Assembly (NCBI RefSeq): GCF_004368965.1
Contig: NZ_SORO01000003.1
Span: 289,015-353,014 of the forward strand
Length of the DNA stretch: 64,000 nt
Source: Leptospira meyeri
GTDB taxonomy: Bacteria > Spirochaetota > Leptospiria > Leptospirales > Leptospiraceae
Direction: 5' to 3'
Below the pieces are notes generated by a model. It saw only the letters and a list, made by a program, of their open reading frames with translations. It did no database searches and had not been told where the DNA came from. The translations under genes and the position numbers were made by a program. Below, in pieces: positions 27,884 through 38,267 of this stretch; within the stretch, counting starts at the first letter, position 1; the number at the start of each line of letters is the position of its first letter.

Positions 27884-28022
27884 CACAAAATGACCAGTCC
27901 AATGGAAGGAGATCAAACACATACTCACTTTCTATTACAAATTGTAACTGATTTTTCAGAAGAAAACAAGAGGTGCCGAATGAATTAATTGATTTCAATA
28001 TCGATAAGTCATCGAATCCTTA

Positions 28023-29477
28023 TCAGTCAGTGACGGCCTTAAATACTTTTTTATCACACAAATCACAATTCCCACATTCATTAAATACAGAATCAAAATA
28101 ATTATGTATGAATTCTCTTCTGCAAGTTTCTGTTTTGGTATATAAAACAGTTTGGTACAATCGTTTCTGGCTCTCTTTCTTTTTTTCAAGTAGTTCTGAT
28201 TCAGAAAAAATGGAATCTGACCATTCAGACTCAATCTGCAATGTCCCTTTCTCCAATTCCCCAGAAATTAAACCTTTACTTGCGATTAAACTGAGAGCTG
28301 TTTGGATTCGATGATCCCCTTTGTTTTTAAAACTCATATAACTTTGTAGGGTTTCATAATCTAAACCAGACAATTCATTTTGTTTCTTTAACAAGGTTTC
28401 AAAGAGTTTCTTTAGATACATTCGGTCTGGATTTTGCCATTCGATAAATTCCATCTGAACTGTAAGGTCTTCCTGGCTATAATAAAGTTTACAATCAGAA
28501 GGATTGCCATCTCTACCGGCACGCCCTATTTCTTGGTAATAAGACTCGATACTTCCTGGAACCTGAGCATGATATACATTACGAATGTTAGGTTTATCAA
28601 TCCCCATCCCAAATGCATTCGTTGCCAGAAGAATTCCTTCTTCCGATTTGAGAAAAGAAGATTGTATCTTACTTCTTTGTGTTGGAGAAAGTTTGCCATG
28701 ATAAACGAAATGTCGTTTATGTTTTGTATCGAGCCAATGGCTGAATTTTTCCAACTCTTGGATCAAACTAAAATAGATGATCGTTGCTCCATTTGTATGA
28801 TTTAAATCATCTAAAATGGATTTGTATTTTGCCTCTGAATCAAAACAATCAACTACAGATAATTTAAGATTTGGTCGAAACAACCCATCATCAAAAATTT
28901 TAATTTTTTCTTTTGTAATTCCCAATTGGGAAAGAATGTCTTCTTGGACATGTTTGGAAGCTGTGGCAGTCAGTGCCACTGTGGTAGGATAAGCTAAAAG
29001 CTCCCGAAACCAAACAATCTTAGTATAATCAGGCCGAAAGTCATGTCCCCATTGACTAATACAATGCGCCTCGTCAATGGCCAATAAGGAAATGACTAGA
29101 CCTTTGAGTGCTTCTAAAAAATCTTTTTTCTGAAAACGTTCCGGCGAAACGTATAAAATTTTATAATCGCCTGACTTAAGTTTGGTATAACGTTCCATTC
29201 GTTCCGCTTTTCCTAAACTAGAATTGATGTATTCTGCCGATACACCTTTTCTTTGTAATGCGGTGACTTGATCCTTCATCAAGGCGATCAATGGAGAAAT
29301 CACGATACAAATTCCTGGTAGGGTGATTGCTGGAATTTGATAACATAAAGATTTACCCATTCCTGTTGGCATAAGAACCAACGCATCTTGTCCAGAAAGA
29401 ATGTGTTGGATGATTTGTTCTTGGTTTCCTCGAAACTGAGAAATACCAAAGATAGATTTTGCTTCATCAAGATTCAA
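28023..29477 (-). CDS. recQ: RecQ-family DNA helicase, short form
   Basis: 484 residues. Superfamily 2 helicase motifs: Walker A MPTGMGKS (Lys42), DEAH box AIDEAHCISQWGHDFRPDY, TATAS (motif III), and motifs V/VI LLATNAFGMGIDKPNIR and YYQEIGRAGRDG. The zinc-binding segment CRREFIHNYFDSVFNECGNCDLC forms the very C-terminus. The winged-helix RQC and HRDC domains of full-size RecQ are absent, as in RecS-type proteins of about 490-500 residues. It unwinds branched DNA during recombination and replication-fork repair. The gene stands alone after the acyl-CoA synthetase gene on the same strand. Confidence 0.93.
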   Translation of the reverse strand: MNLDEAKSIFGISQFRGNQEQIIQHILSGQDALVLMPTGMGKSLCYQIPAITLPGICIVISPLIALMKDQVTALQRKGVSAEYINSSLGKAERMERYTKLKSGDYKILYVSPERFQKKDFLEALKGLVISLLAIDEAHCISQWGHDFRPDYTKIVWFRELLAYPTTVALTATASKHVQEDILSQLGITKEKIKIFDDGLFRPNLKLSVVDCFDSEAKYKSILDDLNHTNGATIIYFSLIQELEKFSHWLDTKHKRHFVYHGKLSPTQRSKIQSSFLKSEEGILLATNAFGMGIDKPNIRNVYHAQVPGSIESYYQEIGRAGRDGNPSDCKLYYSQEDLTVQMEFIEWQNPDRMYLKKLFETLLKKQNELSGLDYETLQSYMSFKNKGDHRIQTALSLIASKGLISGELEKGTLQIESEWSDSIFSESELLEKKKESQKRLYQTVLYTKTETCRREFIHNYFDSVFNECGNCDLCDKKVFKAVTD

Positions 29478-29534
29478 ATAGACACTGCCGTGGTTTGTTT
29501 TACGTTTAATGAAACATTATTTGATTTATTTATA

Positions 29535-31384
29535 TCAAATACTTGATTTTGGAAATTTTATCCGAACAACATCCATTACCTCATCCAAAATGAAAGGATC
29601 GTCAATGGTGGACGGAACGGAAAATGTTTCACCGTCAATCATCTTACGCATTGTTTTACGTAGAATTTTTCCAGAACGAGTTTTTGGTAGTCTTTTTACA
29701 AAGACAACTGCCTTTAAAGATGCAATCGCTCCAATTTTTTCTCGGATCCGATGTGTGATGTCAAATTCGATCGATTTTTGGTCGATGGGACTTGCCCTTT
29801 GATCTCATCCGCAATTCCGATCACAGCCGATTCAGCAATCGAAGAATTTTCTGCGACAATTTCTTCCATCTCGCCCGTAGAAAGTCTGTGACCTGCTACA
29901 TTAATCACATCATCAATTCGTCCAAGAATGAAAAGATAACCATCTTCATCAAAATATCCACCATCACCTGTTAGATAATATCCAGGGTAATGAGATAAAT
30001 AGGAAGCCTCAAAATTTTTATGATCATTCCATAATGTTGGCAAACATCCCGGTGGTAATGGTAGTTTGATTACTATATTTCCTTTTTCTCCCTGGCCTAA
30101 TTCAAGGCCTTCTTCATCCAAAATACGAACATCAAAACCTTTGACAGGTTTTGTCGCAGAACCAGCCTTTGTTGGAACAGGAGATGCTCCCATCATATTG
30201 GCAGCTATGGCCCAACCAGTTTCCGTTTGCCACCAATGGTCCACCACAGGTACTTTCAAAAGTTCACAAGCCCAATCATAAGTCACTGGGTCTGTTCTTT
30301 CTCCCGCTAAAAACAAATATTTTAAAGAACTAATATTATATTTAGAAAGTTCCTTACCGTCTGGATCTTCTTTTCGAATGGCTCGGAAAGCAGTCGGTGC
30401 ACAAAACAAAGTTTTGACTTTATATTCCTCGATGATTCGGTAAAAAGCACCCGCATCTGGTGTTCGGACTGGTTTTCCTTCGTATAATACAGTGGTGCAT
30501 CCATAAATGAGCGGTGCATACACAATATAAGAATGTCCAACAACCCAACCTACATCGGAGGCCGCAAAAAATACTTCGCCAGGTTTCATATCATAAATAA
30601 CTTCCATGGAGTAATGCATAGCGATCGCATGACCTCCGTTATCTCTCACGACACCTTTTGGTTTTCCAGTGGTCCCTGAAGTATAAAGAATATAAAGTGG
30701 GTCTCCCGCAGAGACATTGACTGCCTTTTTTTTACCAGCAGTCTCCATCAAATCATCCCAATCGAAATCTCTACCTGTATGCATGATGACTTCCAAATTT
30801 GGTCTTGATTTGAGGATCACATGATCTGGTTTATGGGATGAAAGATGCATCGCTTCGTCCAATAGTGGTTTGTAAGGGATTATTTTCGAAATCTCTACTC
30901 CATAAGATGCAGTAATTACTATTTTGGGGCGACAATCATCAAGGCGAACGGCCAATTCATGAGGTGCAAATCCTCCAAAAACAACAGAGTGAACAGCCCC
31001 AATCCTTGCACATGCCAACATAGAAACTAGAGCTTCCGGAATCATCGGCATGTATATAACAACCGTATCACCTTTCTCAACACCTAACGAATCCAAAGTG
31101 AAAGCCATTTTCTCAACAGACTCTAAAAGTTCACGGTATGATAATTTGGATTTTGAATTGGTTACAGGTGAATCATAAATAATAGCAATCTCTTCCCCTT
31201 TGCCTGATTCTACATGAAAATCTAAAGCCAAATAGGAAGTATTTAAAATTCCATCAGGGAACCAATGATAAAGTCCATCATCACTCTTATCATAAACTTT
31301 TGAAGGTTTTGTTTTCCATGAAATTCTATCAACAAGAGACATCCAAAATTTCATTTTTTCATCATCGTGAACCACTTGTTCCAT
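29535..31384 (-). pseudogene. Propionyl/acetyl-CoA synthetase (PrpE/ACSS3-like), frameshifted near the C-terminus
   Basis: Adenylate-forming acyl-CoA synthetase. From ATG 31384 (AGGTAGGA upstream) the frame runs through the P-loop ILYTSGTTGKPKGVV, the PrpE-type stretch LAGERTDPVTYDWACELL, WWQTETGW and the hinge ILGRIDDVINVAGHRLSTGEMEE. At ADEIKGQVP it leaves frame and ends after 24 unrelated residues at 29714. The expected end continues in another frame from about 29782: DQKSIEFDITHRIREKIGAIASLKAVVFVKRLPKTRSGKILRK... with a stop at 29535. About 13 codons are missing at the junction, consistent with a deletion of roughly 37-40 bases. The lost part contains the catalytic Lys of SGK, so adenylation activity should be abolished. 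Confidence 0.85.
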
Positions 31385-31744
31385 TTTATTCCTACCTGAT
31401 TGTTTATAAGATGCAATTTCCTTAAAAATCCCAACCACAAAATTTACAAATTGAAAGTAAAACAAATAACCTTTATTGGATATAAATATATCCTATATAC
31501 GTTATCATTCATACAGTAATAATATAATGCTGTTCAGTATTATCACAATCAGATGGCAAATTTTAGAATGAATCCAAATCACTTGACATTGATTTCATTT
31601 CTTTCATTCTAACAAGATCTTGAGAGTCGGATGTAGTTCTATTTTTTAGAATCATTTTGGATTGTCTTTTTTTTCCGCTGATTGTGTATATTTTTTGCGT
31701 AAAACGAAGAGAATCAACATCCAAACTTAAGGTAACTATAAAAA
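31385..31744. other. 360-base divergent promoter region
   Basis: The stretch separates the acyl-CoA synthetase gene (minus) from the WG-repeat gene (plus). It contains a 16-base palindrome at 31479-31494 and a TTGACA-like hexamer near 31584. No small gene, RNA gene or repeat was recognised. Confidence 0.5.
31479..31494. promoter_or_regulatory. Palindrome upstream of the acyl-CoA synthetase gene
   Basis: GGATATA and TATATCC are exact reverse complements around AA. The site is 95 bases upstream of the ATG at 31384. It could be an operator for a local regulator, but low complexity makes chance possible. Confidence 0.35.
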
Positions 31745-31762
31745 TTGAAACTGGTAAGTCTT

Positions 31763-32338
31763 ATGAAACAAATCTTTATTTTCCTCCTATTCGTGTTTCC
31801 ACTCTTGGCAAAGTCCAATCGTCCCGTTGCATTTGAAGAAAACGGACTCTACGGTTATCAAAATAAAGCAGGCAAAGTAATCATTAAACCGCAATACCAA
31901 CATGCAATGGATTTCACCAAAGAATTGGTCGGATTTGTTGTGAGCGAAAACCGATGGTTATGTATCAATACCCAAAACAAAATCCTTCTAGAAGTATTTC
32001 CTTATGATAATGGTCCAGACTATTATTCAGAAAATTTGGCTCGATTTGTTGAAAACAGAAAATTTGGTTTTTTCAATCCTCAATGTAAAAAACAAATCCC
32101 TGCTACCTATGATTTTGTTTTCCCTTTCGAGAATGGACTTTCCATTGTCTGTAACAATTGCGAATCAAAATCAGATGGAGAACATAGCAGAATCGTCGGA
32201 GGGAAGTATGGTGCCATTAATAAAAAAGGGAACGTTATCATTCCCATTTTATATGATTCAATAGACTCAGTTGATTTCAAAAAGAAAACAGCAAACGTAA
32301 CAACGAACCAAACGAAAACTAAGATTAAGTTTCAGTAG
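31763..32338 (+). CDS. Exported WG-repeat protein
   Basis: 191 residues from ATG 31763; the frame opens six codons earlier at a TTG. Signal peptide QIFIFLLFVFPLLAKS. The mature protein consists of about three to four WG (KWG-type) repeats, recognised by units such as ENGLYGYQNKAGKVIIKPQYQHAMDFTKELVGFV, RKFGFFNPQCKKQIPATYDFVFPFENGL and GKYGAINKKGNVIIPILYDSID. WG repeats make small beta units used for binding. Target unknown. Confidence 0.85.
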   Translation: MKQIFIFLLFVFPLLAKSNRPVAFEENGLYGYQNKAGKVIIKPQYQHAMDFTKELVGFVVSENRWLCINTQNKILLEVFPYDNGPDYYSENLARFVENRKFGFFNPQCKKQIPATYDFVFPFENGLSIVCNNCESKSDGEHSRIVGGKYGAINKKGNVIIPILYDSIDSVDFKKKTANVTTNQTKTKIKFQ

Positions 32339-32496
32339 AGATGCAAAAGTAGAAACAAACTAGTGTTTACACTTATAAAAATGAGGTAGTGCCGTAGCAA
32401 TCCTCTCTTTTGGAAATTGAAAATAACCTGTGACAGTATCTTCCTTGTTTTCACGATGGCAGTGATGGGTATAATCCAAGCATCGGTTTTTCGAAA

Positions 32497-34521
32497 ATGA
32501 AAAAGATACTTTCGATTGGGTTGTTTTTTCTTTGTTCTACGTGTACACCTCTCTCACAAAATGCGGATAACCCGGTAGCGATCCGAGGTGAAATTGACCT
32601 TCGGTATTGGGATTTTCATAAGACCATCCCTCTTTCTGGAGAATGGAAATTTGATTGGGGACAACTTAGTACCCCGAACCATCTTACACTCAATACACAG
32701 AAAAATATAAAGGCGAATCAACAAACCACACCAAATACAAAAAATTTCCAACAGATTGGAGAACGTTGGAAGGAAAAATTCAAAGGAACTGGTTATGCCA
32801 CGTACCAAATAAAAGTTTTACTCCCAGAAATAGCAAAAAAAAACATTTATGCATTACGATTTTTCCAAACTGGCGGGGCAGCAATGTCCGTTTACACCAA
32901 TGGAGAATTAGGATTAGAACTGGGTAAAGTTGGAACCTCCAAAGAAACGATGTCCCCCACGCGCAGTTCCGGGATTCTAATCCTTACCCATCCAAACCCA
33001 GAAACAGAAATACTGGTTCATGTTTCAAATTTTTTCCATGATGATGGAGCATTTTGGTATCCCCCAACATTAGGACTTTACCAAAACACCAGCATACAAA
33101 TGTTTCATGAAGTCATTAGAGACTCTCTTTTGACCGGTGCTTTGTTATTTATGGCGTTCTATCATTTCGTAGTTTTTTTATTTCGAAGAGATCGATCTTT
33201 AGTTCTGCATTTTGGATTGTATAGTTTTATAATTGCCCTACATTCCATTTCTTTGAATGGTGATTCACTCTATTTTTTATTCCCAGAAGTTCCTTACAGA
33301 CTCGCATTTGCACTTTCGTTGATTTTCTATTTAGCAATGCCTTTTTATCTTTTATTTTTAACTAAACGTTTCCCCGATCATTTCTCAAAATTCATCACGA
33401 ACTTCTTTGTTTTATCTTGTACAGCTCTATATCTATTTGTTTTAATCACTCCTTCAGAATTAGGTTCACAAACAACATTTTATGGGTTATTCCTTACGAT
33501 ACTTGGTTTATTTTATTCCATCGTTTGTATCATTTATGCCGTTTTCCAGAAAAAAGAAATGGCCATACCATTTCTACTCATCCAGGTTATATTATTTTTA
33601 AGTGCGATCAATGACACACTATATCTCTATGGAATTTTCAACTATTTCTTGATTCTTAAATACTCATACTTGTCCACTGTCCTTCTCCAATCTTTGGTTT
33701 TAGCTTCTTACTTTACAAAATCATTTATCAAAAATGAAACATTGGGAAAAGAATTAGCCTCTCTCAATGAATCATTAGAAAAGACAGTCATTCTACGCAC
33801 CAAGGAATATAAGGAAGCAAAACAGATAGCCGAAGAAGCCAATCAGTGGAAAGATAAATTGATCTCTCTTGTTGCACACGACCTTAGGTCACCATTAAGC
33901 ACAATTTACTCTGCGCTAACAATGGTTACAGACAAAAACTCAACCGAAGAAGAAAAAACCCATATTTCAAAACAAGTTTTTGTTATTTTAGAAAATACTA
34001 TGGCGACAGTAGAAAACCTTCTGAATCTGAACAGATTTCGATTGGACCAAGGCCAAATCCATTTGCATTTATCTGAGATTCAGTTGACCGAGATAATCAA
34101 ACCTTTGGCAGATTCCTTTGCTTTTGAATTGAAAAAGAAGTCGTTAGAGTTAGAAATAGAGATTCCCGAAACAACGACTGTTTATGCTGACACTTCCCTT
34201 CTCCTTGAAATTCTTCGTAATTTGATAGCGAATGCGATTAAATTTAGTCATCCGAATGGATGGATCAAAGTAAGTATCAATCATCAGCAAATGTTCACAG
34301 AAATTTGTATTGAAGACAATGGCAAAGGTATACCAGTCGAACGACAAAAAGATTTGTTTTCAAAGCCCATGACATCTCTTGGTACAATGGGAGAAAAAGG
34401 GTTTGGGATTGGGCTTAAACTTTGTTTTGAATTAATGCGCCTTCATGGGGGGAGCATCCATTTCCAATCAGAGGAAGGAAAAGGAAGCAAATTTACATTA
34501 GAGTTTCCAAAAAAACCTTAG
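32497..34521 (+). CDS. 7TMR-DISM sensor histidine kinase (HisKA type)
   Basis: 674 residues. A lipoprotein-like signal (LSIGLFFLCSTC, Cys16) is followed by an extracytoplasmic DISMED2 domain (about 30-195; LSGEWKFDWGQL), seven membrane helices (about 205-410), a coiled coil, a HisKA domain with His461 (SLVAHDLRSPLSTIYSAL) and an HATPase (NLIANAIKFSHP; DNGKGIP; GFGIGLKLCFELM). No response regulator gene is adjacent, so it is an orphan kinase. The neighbour downstream is a DISM-AraC fusion, a possible functional partner but lacking a receiver. Confidence 0.93.
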   Translation: MKKILSIGLFFLCSTCTPLSQNADNPVAIRGEIDLRYWDFHKTIPLSGEWKFDWGQLSTPNHLTLNTQKNIKANQQTTPNTKNFQQIGERWKEKFKGTGYATYQIKVLLPEIAKKNIYALRFFQTGGAAMSVYTNGELGLELGKVGTSKETMSPTRSSGILILTHPNPETEILVHVSNFFHDDGAFWYPPTLGLYQNTSIQMFHEVIRDSLLTGALLFMAFYHFVVFLFRRDRSLVLHFGLYSFIIALHSISLNGDSLYFLFPEVPYRLAFALSLIFYLAMPFYLLFLTKRFPDHFSKFITNFFVLSCTALYLFVLITPSELGSQTTFYGLFLTILGLFYSIVCIIYAVFQKKEMAIPFLLIQVILFLSAINDTLYLYGIFNYFLILKYSYLSTVLLQSLVLASYFTKSFIKNETLGKELASLNESLEKTVILRTKEYKEAKQIAEEANQWKDKLISLVAHDLRSPLSTIYSALTMVTDKNSTEEEKTHISKQVFVILENTMATVENLLNLNRFRLDQGQIHLHLSEIQLTEIIKPLADSFAFELKKKSLELEIEIPETTTVYADTSLLLEILRNLIANAIKFSHPNGWIKVSINHQQMFTEICIEDNGKGIPVERQKDLFSKPMTSLGTMGEKGFGIGLKLCFELMRLHGGSIHFQSEEGKGSKFTLEFPKKP

Positions 34522-34725
34522 ACCATCCGACCACCTATATAAAAAAACACAGATTAGATGAAAAAAATCCGAAGAAACCAATGCAGTTCTTGGCCAGTTG
34601 CTAACTTACGTTCATTCAATTTGTACAAATAGTAAACAATATGAATCGATGTTAGAAGACAAATTGATAACAGATTGGTAAAAAGACTTGTCATAGCTAA
34701 AAAACTAAAACAACAATTTAGCTCA

Positions 34726-36312
34726 ATGGAAAAAATCTCCCGAATGCTTTTTCTATTTTTGATGATCACAATAACTTCCTGTGTAACCGAAAGCATTGAG
34801 AACAAAAATGTAACCAATCATTTTGAATTCTACCTAGACTCAAGTAAAGAAATTCCATTCACCCAAATCCTAAAAACTGAAACTTGGTTCCAAATATCTA
34901 ATACTCAACTTTCCTTTAATTTTACTAATGATGTTATTTGGCTTCGAGGAAAAACAAATGATCTTCAGTTTGCAAAAGGAAGGATTCTTTCTTTAGATTG
35001 GAAAGCCCTAGACTCTGCCATTCTTTATTACCCAGTAAATCAAAAGGAATACCAAACATTTGAAACAGGAGATATGATTCCTAAGTCAAAGTGGACAATT
35101 CCAGATGCACTTTTCCCTAGTTTTCAGATTCCAAACAAAAAATTTGGAGATTATTTATACATACGAATCCAGTCAAAGTCATTAATTTCTTTTCCTATTC
35201 GATCGATGGACGAGAGAGCATTTAACAAACGAAATATTTTAGAAACAGCGATCATCTGGATGATCTTAGGTATTTGTGCAGTAATGTTCGTATTTGCTTT
35301 ATTCTATTTTTTTGCTTTTGGATTAAGCGAGTTCTTCTTTTATGCAGGATATGTAGTCTGCACTGTACTCTGGTACAATGGACAATATGGAAATGCTTAT
35401 GATGTATTATGGCCAGAATCTCCCTGGTGGCAAAACAAAGCCATACTAGTATTTTCTACTCTTGGCATCCCTTTTTCTTTTCAATTTGTGAGAATGTTTT
35501 TAAATACAAAAGTAAACAATCCAACGATTGATAAGATTTTACTGTTCATGGGAATCATTGCAATGTTTTGTATCCCAGCAATTCTAACCTCTTATACAAC
35601 AAAAATTTTTTCAAGGATCGCTACCTATATTTATTTAATCTCCATACCCCTAATACTTGGAACTGCCTTACGAAATTATTTCAAAGGAGAAAAACGAATC
35701 CTTTTCTTTCTGATCAGTTGGGGATCTTATTTTATTGTAAGTTACAATACGATGTTTTACTTTTTGGGGATCCTGCCGTATTCAACTCCCCTTCTCTATT
35801 CTGCTGTATTTATTTTTCCCATCGATTTATTTTTTCTATTATTCAATCTTTTACAAAAATATGAAACACTAGAAGGGGAACGAAATGAAATCCTCCATCG
35901 AATCCTTACATTAAATATTGATTCAAATCAAAACAAACGTTATTTGAAATCTAAGTTAAACTCCATCAATACAGAAGAAACACTTGCAAAACTAGAATTT
36001 TGGATGCGAGAATCAAAACCATATCTAGATGAAAAACTCGACTTAGAAATTGCATCAATGGCCATTGGGCTAACAGTCCAACAAACTTCTGAACTACTCA
36101 ACTCCAAGTTAGGTGTTAGTTTCAGAAGTTACCTCAATTCTTTTCGAATTACAGAAGCAAAAAAAATATTAAAAGAAAACCCTGAAACTTCTATACTTTC
36201 AGTCGCTTATACTACCGGATTTGGTTCGAAAACGGCTTTCAATGTTGAATTTAAAAAATCAACTGGTATGAGTCCTTTGCAATACAGACAATTAGGTGAA
36301 ACTAACAATTGA
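34726..36312 (+). CDS. Membrane-bound 7TMR-DISM / AraC transcription regulator
   Basis: 528 residues from ATG 34726; the frame opens at a TTG 17 codons earlier. A lipoprotein-like signal ends at Cys19 (MITITSC). An extracytoplasmic DISMED2-like region (about 35-165) and seven membrane helices (about 175-400) are followed directly by an AraC double helix-turn-helix at the C-terminus (LEIASMAIGLTVQQTSELLNSKLGVSFRSYLNSFRITEAKKIL ... VAYTTGFGSKTAFNVEFKKSTGMSPLQYRQL). With no kinase or receiver, a signal would pass through the membrane straight to the DNA-binding domain. Targets are unknown. Confidence 0.9.
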   Translation: MEKISRMLFLFLMITITSCVTESIENKNVTNHFEFYLDSSKEIPFTQILKTETWFQISNTQLSFNFTNDVIWLRGKTNDLQFAKGRILSLDWKALDSAILYYPVNQKEYQTFETGDMIPKSKWTIPDALFPSFQIPNKKFGDYLYIRIQSKSLISFPIRSMDERAFNKRNILETAIIWMILGICAVMFVFALFYFFAFGLSEFFFYAGYVVCTVLWYNGQYGNAYDVLWPESPWWQNKAILVFSTLGIPFSFQFVRMFLNTKVNNPTIDKILLFMGIIAMFCIPAILTSYTTKIFSRIATYIYLISIPLILGTALRNYFKGEKRILFFLISWGSYFIVSYNTMFYFLGILPYSTPLLYSAVFIFPIDLFFLLFNLLQKYETLEGERNEILHRILTLNIDSNQNKRYLKSKLNSINTEETLAKLEFWMRESKPYLDEKLDLEIASMAIGLTVQQTSELLNSKLGVSFRSYLNSFRITEAKKILKENPETSILSVAYTTGFGSKTAFNVEFKKSTGMSPLQYRQLGETNN

Positions 36313-36320
36313 ATTAACTT

Positions 36321-37400
36321 TTATGGGCCTAACACGGGCAAACCTTGGTAAACCTGACTGACTGCCGTTGCACTGAGGGCAGAGCCAAAGACACGAAATC
36401 CATCAATGCCACCGTGGTAATAATACCCACCTCCCCAACTTCCGAATGTAATTCTTTGTAATATAGTGCTTGCCGGACTAACATTCGTTTGTGATCCTAA
36501 AAAGCTTCCATTTGTGTAGTAAGAGGAATTCGTTCCATCGAAAGAAATACAAATATGCGTCCAAATTCCTGCAGGCGGAGCAAAGGTTTGCTTAGCGCTA
36601 TAGAAAAGTAACCCTGTTACGCCCGCTGTATTTTGTAATCCAAACCCACAAGCATTATTAAAAAGTGTGCCATAAGAAAAAATTAATTCCTGAACACCAG
36701 TCCCAAGAAGTGCATCTGGCTTGAGCCATATACAAATGGTTCTAGGCGATATCACACTTGGCAGCATACTATCTCCCCCTATTTGGGAACTAATATCTGT
36801 TGTATTGAAATGTATTGCCCCATTTGGATCACCTTCATATCCAGTAGTGAAAGTCAGAGATGAACCTGCTGTTAGTGTTAATGGTTGGATGCCTGAATTC
36901 TCAAAGGATCCATTCGTAAATTTTAAATGGACAAGTGATCCCATTTCAACACCAATTCGCAAGGTTGTACTTGTCTCTCCATTACTTGTTGTCGCAGTGA
37001 CCAAGTAATCCGTATAACTTGAAATAGTCGTTGGTGAACCACTGATTTCACAAGTTTCATTTTGTATCGTTAGTCCTGTCGGTAATGCCGGTGAAACCTT
37101 ACAAGAGATAATTTGACTGCATAGATTTGTTTTAATGAAAACTGGGAAATTTTGTCCCAAAAGGTAAGTGTTTTGCGGATACGACAAGGAAGTAGTCCCG
37201 GTACAGGGGATACAATCCTTACCTTTTAAAATACATGCGAGTATTTGAGTTTCCTTAAATTCACGACTGTATACGTCCCCAGCATTGCTCAAATCGGAAG
37301 GGTTACAATCAAAGGCAGAAAACGAAAAAAAGAACAAAACAAAAATTAATTTATATATTTCGCCAAGTGCATGGTTATCGCAACAGATTCTACTTTTCAT
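36321..37400 (-). CDS. Lipoprotein with Ig-like and LamG/concanavalin-like domains
   Basis: 359 residues. Long signal with lipidated Cys32 (SFSAFDC). An He_PIG Ig-like module (about 95-155; VSPALPTGLTIQNETCEISGSPTTISSYTDYLVTA) is shared with the propeller lipoproteins at 9.4-12.6 kb. The C-terminal LamG-like jelly roll (about 160-350) has the usual ICIWLKPDA ... IWTHICISFDGTNSSYYTNGSF ... GGIDGFRVFGSALSA pattern. It is a likely surface carbohydrate- or protein-binding protein. The 25-bp promoter element is not present upstream. The gene is convergent with the DISM-AraC gene, eight bases apart. Confidence 0.85.
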   Translation of the reverse strand: MKSRICCDNHALGEIYKLIFVLFFFSFSAFDCNPSDLSNAGDVYSREFKETQILACILKGKDCIPCTGTTSLSYPQNTYLLGQNFPVFIKTNLCSQIISCKVSPALPTGLTIQNETCEISGSPTTISSYTDYLVTATTSNGETSTTLRIGVEMGSLVHLKFTNGSFENSGIQPLTLTAGSSLTFTTGYEGDPNGAIHFNTTDISSQIGGDSMLPSVISPRTICIWLKPDALLGTGVQELIFSYGTLFNNACGFGLQNTAGVTGLLFYSAKQTFAPPAGIWTHICISFDGTNSSYYTNGSFLGSQTNVSPASTILQRITFGSWGGGYYYHGGIDGFRVFGSALSATAVSQVYQGLPVLGP

Positions 37401-37541
37401 CTTGGCAGAGGATTATAGCAGGAACACAGGGATAGGTCGCCCCGATATATATTTCAGAAAATAAATTCAGAAACTAATGAATCGTTTTTGACTACAGCAA
37501 GGACTTGAGGCGGGTTTGATGAAAAGAAAAGTAGGATGGAT

Positions 37542-37596
37542 AAAAAAAACAAACAAATAATGTGTCACTTCTCAGCGAAATCTCTATTTGTTTGTT
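37542..37596 (-). terminator. Terminator of the RNA-binding protein gene
   Basis: AACAAACAAATA (37548-37559) and TATTTGTTTGTT (37585-37596) are exact reverse complements around a 25-base loop. On the minus strand a T-run follows (37549-37542). The stem lies 25 bases after the RRM gene stop at 37621. Confidence 0.6.
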
Positions 37597-37620
37597 CTAG
37601 GCGTTATCTAATTTGAAAAA

Positions 37621-37884
37621 TTAGTTCCAGTTGTTGGTTTTTGGTTTTGCAATATTCACTTTCATTTCACGGTTCAGAATGTTCTTACCGTTTAAGTCGT
37701 TGATTGCATTATCTGCTTCTCTACGTTCTTTCATTTCGATAAATCCGAAACCTTTTGATCCACCGGTGTACTGGTCGGTAATGATTTTAGCAGAAGATAC
37801 TGCGCCGTGTGCTGAAAAAAGTTCGTTTAACTTGTTTTCCGTCATTTCGTAAGAAAGGTTGCCTACATATATATTAACTGACAT
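37621..37884 (-). CDS. RRM-type RNA-binding protein
   Basis: 87 residues, one RNA-recognition motif. RNP2 is IYVGNL (residues 5-10) and RNP1 is KGFGFIEM (about 44-51), both intact. The protein resembles the small glycine-poor RRM proteins of cyanobacteria and spirochaetes that act as RNA chaperones, often cold-induced. The gene is monocistronic, with a terminator downstream and a long AT-rich upstream region of about 380 bases that could hold a structured leader. Confidence 0.95.
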   Translation of the reverse strand: MSVNIYVGNLSYEMTENKLNELFSAHGAVSSAKIITDQYTGGSKGFGFIEMKERREADNAINDLNGKNILNREMKVNIAKPKTNNWN

Positions 37885-38267
37885 TTGATTTCCTCAAATT
37901 TTGATTTTGACTCTTAAATTGTAATGAATTAGAAACGACTTTCCAAAGAGGAAATTAGGTAAAAAACACAACGAAAATGCAGGGGAAAACTTTTAAAGGA
38001 GATCAGTATGCAAAAAAGTGGAGGACTACTCTTGAGGTTAAAAAAACGTATATAATTTGAATCTGTTACCAATCAAACAAACATACATTAAAATAGCAAG
38101 GTATAATTAATCTTTTTGATAGGCCTCCTCTTTTCCGTTTTAATTGATTTTGGTCTTTTGCAAATTACGGAATATTTCAAAATACTCAACTTTCAAAATC
38201 AATCACCGAAATATCTTGATAAATATCGCAATCATTCCATAGTTCCATAAAGCGACGGGTTTCCCCA
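37885..38267. other. 383-base divergent intergenic region
   Basis: The region separates the RRM gene (minus) from the giant NHL/LamG lipoprotein (plus). It is AT-rich, with GAGGAAA directly upstream of the RRM start on the minus strand. No ORF, RNA gene or strong inverted repeat was recognised. A long 5' leader of the RRM message is possible. Confidence 0.45.

Noticed and set aside
29519..29540. ATTTGAT/ATCAAAT inverted repeat upstream of the recQ-like gene, resembling an FNR box
   Set aside because: The spacer is eight bases, not four, and the repeat overlaps the stop codon of the acyl-CoA synthetase remnant; low complexity makes chance likely.
30066..30333. Plus-strand open frames opposite the acyl-CoA synthetase
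   Set aside because: They are antisense shadows; the minus frame encodes conserved enzyme motifs throughout.
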